From Streptomyces sp. HNM0575 (GTDB taxonomy: Bacteria > Actinomycetota > Actinomycetes > Streptomycetales > Streptomycetaceae), in NCBI RefSeq assembly GCF_012726265.1, contig NZ_JAASAG010000010.1:270449-334448 (forward strand): a DNA stretch of 64,000 nucleotides. The letters run 5' to 3'. Within the stretch, counting starts at the first letter, position 1; each line of letters begins with the position of its first letter. Under the pieces are notes generated by a model. It was not told the origin of the DNA. It was given only the letters and a program-made list of their open reading frames with translations, and did no database searches. Made by a program: the position numbers and the translations under genes. Shown one piece after another: positions 58,915 through 64,000 of the stretch.

Positions 58915-59720
58915 CGGAGACCACGGAAGAGGAGGCTGCAACTGCTCGGGAAATGCGGCATGCGTCGGTCCGTAAAGTGTGGCGGTGGCTAGCCAGTGGC
59001 ATCACTACTGCTGTGATCGGCGCTGCCGCGGGCGTCTACGTGCCTAAGCTGCTAGACCCGCCGGACCAGCGTTCCGTGGCATTGAACGTAGTGAATAACC
59101 CCGCCACGGTGAACACCTGGGGAACAGAAGAATTCGGGCTGGTCATGCCCAAGGGGAAAACCCCCACCGGCCAACTACCTACGGACTGCGACCGAGTGAT
59201 TGACTGGGCCCGAAGGAACAAGGCCGTAGACCAAGAAGTGACTCGGGTTAGGCTTGTCATTCAGGGTATTGCTGATAAGGGCGTACTGATCGAGGGGTTA
59301 CGTGCCAAAATCCTTAACCGGTCCCCCAAACCTACCCCGGCTGGTGTCGGCCTCCGTTGTGGAGGGGCACAGGGAGAGGCCACTCCCAGACAACTAGAAA
59401 TAAATCTCGACGCAGAGAACCGAAGCGCCAAATATTCTACGAATACTCCCGGCCAGTTGAAGCCGTTTGGGTTCACCCTGGAGAAGGGGGAGACTGAAGT
59501 TTTCGACTTGGCCGCAACGACAAGGGGCACCGCTGAATGGCTAATCCAGTTGGATCTTGTGGTTGGGGGGAAACAGGAGACGGTCGATGTGCAGAATCGC
59601 GGCAAGCCATTTGAGACGACCGCTTGGAAAAGTCCGCAGATCTATAAACTTCCAGCAGGATCTGAGGACTGGATGCTATGCACCAACATGCCGCACGGTG
59701 CGTGTAAGAATACGCGCTAG
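58911..59720 (+). CDS. Single-pass membrane protein of unknown function
   Basis: 269 residues. A short charged cytoplasmic start, one helix (WLASGITTAVIGAAAGVYVP), and an extracellular domain (NVVNNPATVNTWGTEEFGLV, RLVIQGIADKGVLIEGLRAK, KPFGFTLEKGETEVFDLAAT). It ends in PHGACKNTR. The GTG at 58911 overlaps the upstream stop by four bases and has GGAAGGGAAG before it; an ATG at 58893 is the alternative. Same atypical composition as its partner. No family recognised. Confidence 0.7.
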   Translation: MTETTEEEAATAREMRHASVRKVWRWLASGITTAVIGAAAGVYVPKLLDPPDQRSVALNVVNNPATVNTWGTEEFGLVMPKGKTPTGQLPTDCDRVIDWARRNKAVDQEVTRVRLVIQGIADKGVLIEGLRAKILNRSPKPTPAGVGLRCGGAQGEATPRQLEINLDAENRSAKYSTNTPGQLKPFGFTLEKGETEVFDLAATTRGTAEWLIQLDLVVGGKQETVDVQNRGKPFETTAWKSPQIYKLPAGSEDWMLCTNMPHGACKNTR

Positions 59721-59974
59721 GAGGTGCGGCCGAGGGTTCGACGGCAGGACTCCAACATGCCGCTGGTCACATTGCTTTAGAGCCCTGGAACATCCGCTGG
59801 GGCCCCGTCGCAGAAGTCCGGGCATGAACCAATTTTCGATGATCGCCTGACTTCTGGATCTCTGGGTCAGATAATGCAGACCACCATGAGGATCTGTTCA
59901 TGGCGTCTGCCGATCCGGGCGTCGGGGGCCCATCCGGCCGTGCACTCCACAGGGGCTGGGCGCCTTCTCGCCGC

Positions 59975-60319
59975 TCACCCGAGGGCCTGCCGAAGCGCAT
60001 CCAGTAACCGCGTCGCCGGCGTGCACCGCCGTGCCGCGATGCGAGTCCAGTGCGGTCCGGGCGGTGTGGTCACCTTGTCGGCGGGGATGAGGACGTGGTC
60101 ACCACGCAGGTACGGCGTTACCCCCGGCATGTCCAGCTCGTGTCCCTCTCCGGGCCGTACGAAGAACCACATGCTCCGTCCGTCGGCCACCACCGCCCCG
60201 CAGGCACCACCGAGCTTCTTCATGACCTGCGTGCCGACCCTCGTCGAGACCCGTACGGCGTCCCACCGGTCCCCGGCCTGAGCCAGAGTGAGACGCATCT
60301 GCACCGAGGGAATCGTCAC
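59975..60319 (-). CDS. Small accessory protein of a tandem pair (b)
   Basis: 114 residues: MTIPSVQMRLTLAQAGDRWD, AVRVSTRVGTQVMKKLGGAC, GAVVADGRSMWFFVRPGEGH. It is similar to the upstream gene's product in the WDAVR...LG..CGAV pattern. The GTG overlaps the upstream stop by four bases. Pairs like this occur in streptomycete accessory regions near XRE regulators; no function is known to me. Confidence 0.65.
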   Translation of the reverse strand: MTIPSVQMRLTLAQAGDRWDAVRVSTRVGTQVMKKLGGACGAVVADGRSMWFFVRPGEGHELDMPGVTPYLRGDHVLIPADKVTTPPGPHWTRIAARRCTPATRLLDALRQALG

Positions 60320-60693
60320 CGCTCCACCCTCGGGCGGATGACCGTGCGCAGTGCGGTGTGCAGCCGCCAAGTGCAGGTCAATACGCGGTCGTTGACGATG
60401 GGGCGGGCCCAGTACACGACGGTGGAGCGGTCGCAGCCGACCGGCGGGACCACGACGTAGCTGCCCTTGCCGAGGATGCGCACATGCGCCTCGTCAGGGA
60501 ACCTCCAGCCGTCCGCGGCGCCGGGCCTGATCAGCCAGTACAGAACATGCGCGTACGGGTCACGAATCACGGCCCCACAGTCGTCCCCGAGTTCGGCCAG
60601 GACCCGGTCACCGAGATACGCAGGCAGGCGCACAGCGTCCCAGTACACGCCCGCGTCCCTCGGCTCCGGGAGGGTCCGGCATGCGGCGCCCAA
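60316..60693 (-). CDS. Small accessory protein of a tandem pair (a)
   Basis: 125 residues: VYWDAVRLPAYLGDRVLAEL, GDDCGAVIRDPYAHVLYWLI, RPGAADGWRFPDE, GKGSYVVVPPVG. It is a paralogue of the following gene's product, with a longer C-terminus (RVLTCTWRLHTALRTVIRP). The only in-frame start near the family start is TTG at 60693, so the true start is uncertain. Confidence 0.65.
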   Translation of the reverse strand: MGAACRTLPEPRDAGVYWDAVRLPAYLGDRVLAELGDDCGAVIRDPYAHVLYWLIRPGAADGWRFPDEAHVRILGKGSYVVVPPVGCDRSTVVYWARPIVNDRVLTCTWRLHTALRTVIRPRVER

Positions 60694-60814
60694 ACCGCAC
60701 GTACATGCTGAGGTGACAGCACAGCTGCTCCCGTTCGTCTCTGATCGTTAGACGACCAGCGTGACGAGACCGGTAGCCGCTAAGTGTCACTCTTCGGTGA
60801 CACCAGGTGACACC

Positions 60815-61999
60815 TCAGAGGCCGATCCACGCCGCCATGTTGTCGAGCGTGTTCGGCGTACTGCGGCGTTGGTGAACGAGGCCCTTGATGGTCTCGCGTG
60901 CACCTGGGTGGTAGCGGGTCTGCTGCGGCGCCATGCGCCGGGCTTCGACGAGCGAACCGAGAGCGGCGTCCGTACGGCCCGTCTCCATCTCCGATCGGGC
61001 GCGGTCGATGTAGACGTGCGCACGGCGCGACAGCGGCCAGTCACGCGGCAACTGCACCTTGCGGGCTTTCTCCAACGCCTTTCCGTAGCGGCGGAGTTCG
61101 ACGTTCGCGGACACCTCGTGCGCGGCGACGTTGGCGGGTCCGAAGGACAGCCAGTGAACGTGGCCGGCCTCGCCCGTACGTTCCGCATGGCGCCCGGCCT
61201 CGGCAAGATGCGTCACCACCGCGTCCATATCGCGGGCGCGTGCGGCGATGACCGTGGTGCCCAGGTGGAGCTGGCCGGCGACCGCCAGCGAAGCTGTGCT
61301 CTCCTCCGCCTGCGCCATGACGTCGTGTCCGCGGTTGATCAGGCGCAGGCCGATGGTGTGCTCCCCTTCACGGAAGTACACCAGCGCGCGCATGTACTGG
61401 CGTACGGCGGCGAGCAGTGGGTCCGAGGCGCGGTCGGCGGCCCAGGCCATGCGGTCCAGGGCGATCGTCGAGAGGTCGAAGAACCCGAGCTTCGTGGCGA
61501 TGTCGTGCGCGGTGCGGTACGTCGACCCCAGCGCTCGCCACAGCCCGGAGGACGGCGTCCGGTACGCGGCCGTCGTCAGCTCCGCGATCAGCCCCGGCAG
61601 CGCACGGGCCGCGGCGTTGAGCCGCGTTGCGCGCACCCGCCGGCACAACTCGTCCGCATCGGCAGTGAGTTCACCGACCGTCCGCACGGTCAGGTCAGGG
61701 TCGTCGCCGAGGTCGTACAGGTCGAGCGATTCACGGATGGGCCGGATCAACTCGGCCAGCCGGTCTTGCTGGAGTTCCGTCACGTAGGGCTGCCCGGTCA
61801 GGGCTGTGACGTCGATCCGCAGCGCGCGAGCCACAGCGGAGACCAGGTCGGGGGAGGCGTTCTTGTGTCCGGTCTCCACGTGGCGCAGCAGGCTGTAGGA
61901 GTACGGAATCAGGGCGGCGAGCCCGCGCTGCGTGAGTCCCGCGAGCTTCCGCTGGTCTGCGATGCGCGCGCCGGTGTGTTCGTCATCGAGTGCAGCCAT
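60815..61999 (-). CDS. XRE family transcriptional regulator
   Basis: 394 residues. HTH at residues ~8-60 (ARIADQRKLAGLTQRGLAAL, YSLLRHVETGHKNASPDLVS) and a helical TPR-like C-terminal part (GLWRALGSTYRTAHDIATKL, AALGSLVEARRMAPQQTRYH). The ATG at 61999 follows GGAACGGAG; the frame continues upstream with plausible sequence (MSRAWLREYRSEWLLHGTE), so a start near 62061 is possible. It is divergent from a flavoprotein gene, a common streptomycete arrangement in which the regulator probably controls the neighbour. Confidence 0.85.
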   Translation of the reverse strand: MAALDDEHTGARIADQRKLAGLTQRGLAALIPYSYSLLRHVETGHKNASPDLVSAVARALRIDVTALTGQPYVTELQQDRLAELIRPIRESLDLYDLGDDPDLTVRTVGELTADADELCRRVRATRLNAAARALPGLIAELTTAAYRTPSSGLWRALGSTYRTAHDIATKLGFFDLSTIALDRMAWAADRASDPLLAAVRQYMRALVYFREGEHTIGLRLINRGHDVMAQAEESTASLAVAGQLHLGTTVIAARARDMDAVVTHLAEAGRHAERTGEAGHVHWLSFGPANVAAHEVSANVELRRYGKALEKARKVQLPRDWPLSRRAHVYIDRARSEMETGRTDAALGSLVEARRMAPQQTRYHPGARETIKGLVHQRRSTPNTLDNMAAWIGL

Positions 62000-62120
62000 G
62001 CGTGTCTCCGTTCCATGCAGCAGCCACTCGGAACGGTACTCGCGCAACCACGCACGAGACATCGATCCGCCTCCTACTCCTGCCAGTTCAGGGACGGTCT
62101 GCTGTGGTGGGATACGCGAC

Positions 62121-62660
62121 ATGGCCTCCCGCGTTCTGCATCTCCTCTCCTGTGCCGCCCCACCCGTACTGGACCTCCCCGACGTCGTCGAGCGCGCGAA
62201 GGCCGACGGCTGGACCGTGTGCGTCGGTCTGACCCCGACCGCGGCCGACTGGCTGGCGAACGAACTCCCCGCCCTGCAACAGCAGACCGGGAACCCCGTA
62301 CGCAGCACCCCACGTAGACCCGAGGACGGCGAAGTGTGGCCCTCCGCGGACGCGGTGCTCCTGGCCCCAGCAACGCTTAACACCATCAACACGGTGGCCC
62401 TGGGGCTCACACCCAACTTCGTAGCCGGCTGCGTCACCGAAGCCATCGGCAAGCGCTGGCCACTGATCGTGATGCCCTGCGTCAACTCCGCCTACGCCAC
62501 GCACCCGCAGTTCGGCCGTAGCGTCGCCACCCTGCGATCCGCCGGCGTCCAAGTCCTGCTCGGCAAGGGCGGCTTCCAACCGAACCCGCCTGGCCAGGGC
62601 GACCGAAAGACCTATCCATGGGGGCTTGCGCTCGCTGCGGCCGGATCATGTGCGCAGTAG
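62121..62660 (+). CDS. Flavoprotein (DNA/pantothenate metabolism flavoprotein-like)
   Basis: 179 residues. VLHLLSCAAPPVLDLPDVVE, TVCVGLTPTAADWLANELPA, and DAVLLAPATLNTINTVALGL, the last being the FMN/Coa-type decarboxylase flavoprotein motif (PAT.NT..K/L.A.G). MPCVNSAYATHPQFGRSVAT follows. Only the flavoprotein half is present, as in small HFCD-type proteins next to XRE genes. The substrate is unknown. Confidence 0.83.
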   Translation: MASRVLHLLSCAAPPVLDLPDVVERAKADGWTVCVGLTPTAADWLANELPALQQQTGNPVRSTPRRPEDGEVWPSADAVLLAPATLNTINTVALGLTPNFVAGCVTEAIGKRWPLIVMPCVNSAYATHPQFGRSVATLRSAGVQVLLGKGGFQPNPPGQGDRKTYPWGLALAAAGSCAQ

Positions 62661-62872
62661 CGGCTCGGGACGAACGGTTCTGCGCACGACGGTCGATGTA
62701 GAAGTTCCAGACCGCCGCCTCTTCCAGCGAGATGCCAACCCCCGGGGACTGCCGAATGGTAAGGACTGGAGAGCGGTTGAGGTGAGGCCGCAGCGCGCGT
62801 AGCCCTCATAGGAATGAGGCGATTCCACCCAGTCGATTGCGCATAGATCGCAGACATCCGGTCGCTTGAGGC

Positions 62873-63328
62873 TCAACGAGGGCCCTTAGGTTCTTCATTT
62901 TTGTAATCATTCATTTCTCTTATATTCTCAACAAGCACCTTGATTGCATGTAGTGCAACAAGTGGGCCCACCACAAATCCAGCGGCTGCAAAAACCCCAG
63001 GGAGAAAGGGTAAGGAATCATCGTAGGTTACACTATTTCCTAAAATGAACCATGCGATGGAGAACGTGAGACGCAACAGGATCGGTCCACGCTCAGCAAT
63101 CAGAGATTTCCTATACCTCTCACGTTCTTCTTCCTTGAGTCGCTCTTCCTCATCCAGACGCTCCTGCATTCTTCTGTAGTATGTAGCAACCTCTTCCGGA
63201 AATGAAGCACCTACGTTGATATTTCCGAAATCGCGCCCTTGAAATACCGACCCCTGCACGTGCCCACTGACGTCGCTATGGATCTCGTCTCCCACGTCAC
63301 GCCCGTCATCATTTTTCCCAGCCGCCAT
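62873..63328 (-). CDS. Small membrane protein with RHIM-like motif, candidate STAND effector
   Basis: 151 residues. Near the N-terminus lies HSDVSGHVQGSVFQGRDFGN, INVG, the same motif type as in the STAND proteins at 7263 and 13038. A charged coiled coil follows (YYRRMQERLDEEERLKEEER) and then two helices (ILLRLTFSIAWFILGNSV and FLPGVFAAAGFVVGPLVALH). Actinobacterial proteins of this layout are thought to be membrane-acting partners of NLR-like ATPases. No STAND gene is adjacent here. The ATG at 63328 is chosen; a TTG at 63364 is the alternative. AT-richer than most of the window. Confidence 0.65.
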   Translation of the reverse strand: MAAGKNDDGRDVGDEIHSDVSGHVQGSVFQGRDFGNINVGASFPEEVATYYRRMQERLDEEERLKEEERERYRKSLIAERGPILLRLTFSIAWFILGNSVTYDDSLPFLPGVFAAAGFVVGPLVALHAIKVLVENIREMNDYKNEEPKGPR

Positions 63329-63391
63329 TCTTCGAATGTACTCCCGTCGAGATGGAGGCGGCAAGAGCTGTGGTTCTGCGAAGAGCTCGTC

Positions 63392-63604
63392 TCATTTGGA
63401 GGTCCGCGGTAGCAGGAGAGTGCAGGCGATGCCGCTGAAGGCAGGCAAGTGATCGACTTTGCCCTCGTAGCGTCGATGGAGCCGATCAGCACCGACGAAC
63501 ACTTGCTGCCATGGATCGATACCGCCGGTCTGCTTCTGTTCTTTTCCTGCCCGCACCAACGCGATGGCGCGGGCGCGGAACTCAGGGGGATAGGCGCGGG
63601 GCAT
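63392..63604 (-). mobile_element. Chimeric insertion-sequence remnant (IS3-type OrfA start fused to another transposase end)
   Basis: The start MPRAYPPEFRARAIALVRAG, KEQKQT matches the first 25 residues of IS3-family OrfA. It then switches to GADRLHRRYEGKVDHLPAFS, GIACTLLLP, which looks like the C-terminal end of an IS5-type DDE transposase. No catalytic residues remain. Confidence 0.55.
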
Positions 63605-63957
63605 GTCCGGCATGCCTTTCGTGAAGGCCATCAGTTAGCCAGCAGAACTGGAACCTGAGGGGTGGGGCAGGTCAGACTGTCACCAACCCGTGCATCAGTC
63701 CCGTTCGTCGCGATCAAGTCCCCATTACCTTTTTCGTGGCCCTGCAACGGGGCTCCCGGTCTCTGGAGCTGGCATGACTGAGTCCCCCTGTCGAGTGCAT
63801 GGCCTGGGGGGGTGGTGTCACCGGTTCCGGAGGCACTGACAGACCGCTGATGAGGGACATGGCCACCGGCTTCTTCGCGGGTCGGGAGGCTCTTCGTAAT
63901 GTGGATGTGGCGATCGGTGCCGTGGGCCGGCCGGGCGGGTACGACCGGAGAGTGCAC
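63605..63957. other. Probable left end of an IS110-type element
   Basis: No gene. From about 63780 to 63950 the sequence (e.g. GGACATGGCCACCGGCTTCT) is of the sort found upstream of IS110/IS117-family transposase genes in streptomycetes. The exact left end cannot be fixed by eye because IS110 elements lack clear terminal inverted repeats. Confidence 0.4.
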
Positions 63958-64000
63958 GTGATCGACACCAGTGACATCGGCGTCTTCCTCGGCCTGGATG
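63958..64000 (+). CDS. IS110 family transposase, 5' end only (runs off the window)
   Basis: The visible start is MIDTSDIGVFLGLD, matching the N-terminal DEDD-nuclease strand of IS110 transposases (...GVFLGLDVGK), where the last Asp is catalytic. GGAG lies nine bases before the GTG at 63958; a GTG at 63952 is also possible. The rest lies beyond base 64000. Confidence 0.7.
   Translation, partial: MIDTSDIGVFLGLD

Noticed and set aside
62646..62876. Minus-strand open frame starting TTGA-coupled to the effector-like gene, with CDLCAIDWVESPHSYEGY
   Set aside because: The CxxC start is intriguing but the second half is Arg/Ser-rich noise, it overlaps the flavoprotein gene end and it starts at TTG without support.
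1..64000. CRISPR arrays
   Set aside because: No set of regularly spaced identical repeats with unique spacers was seen; all tandem repeats found are coding or simple-sequence repeats.

Overview
The window looks like linear-chromosome DNA from a Streptomyces or a close relative. It has very high GC, strong GC at third codon positions, many GTG starts, leaderless starts and GTGA/ATGA overlaps. It also carries streptomycete gene sets: dnaX with the SRP RNA, then ybaB, recR, a DUF5063 gene, ask and asd; the tadA/upp/LytR_C block; class F sortase; and NB-ARC/TPR regulators. No whole-genome evidence was available, and every call is by eye.

Layout. 0-1 kb: SURF1-type oxidase assembly factor. 1.1-4.1 kb: SigE-like ECF sigma factor coupled to a very long proline-rich membrane protein. 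4.4-6.9 kb: ask-asd, the entry to the aspartate pathway. 7.3-10 kb: NACHT STAND ATPase. 10.1-12.9 kb: ArsR repressor with SRPBCC proteins. 13-16.4 kb: NB-ARC/TPR protein with a DUF6879 pair. 16.5-22 kb: replication/repair block (DUF5063, recR, ybaB, dnaX), then SRP RNA. 22.25-26.21 kb: a small island bounded by a 52-bp duplication of the 3' part of tRNA-Ser(GGA). It holds integrase tails, a secreted repeat protein, a CHRD-like surface protein and a class F sortase.

26.3-31.7 kb: DUF4331, peptidoglycan-binding lipoprotein, DinB, and a permease pair. 31.9-34.7 kb: five tandem paralogous small secreted proteins, each with its own terminator and most sharing a two-block upstream element. 34.8-42.8 kb: formaldehyde dehydrogenase, Fpg/Nei glycosylase, FAD oxidase, SSS symporter with DUF485 partner, glgC. 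43-52 kb: two-component system, secreted helical protein, TPR protein with a large palindromic operator, acyltransferase, M28 peptidase. 52.3-56.0 kb: LytR_C protein, upp, and tadA with its associated protein. 56.2-64 kb: tRNA-Ser(CGA) followed by an accessory region with a head-to-head junction of two truncated genes, two AT-richer genes, paired small proteins, an XRE regulator divergent from a flavoprotein, a small membrane protein and insertion-sequence fragments.

The most interesting signals are two. First, an RHIM-like or amyloid-signalling-like motif (V-Q-A/G-G...G-V-H/F) stands at the N-terminus of two STAND ATPases and of a small two-helix membrane protein, which suggests an NLR-like sensor/effector system. 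Second, the five-gene array of cysteine-containing secreted proteins has no function I recognise.
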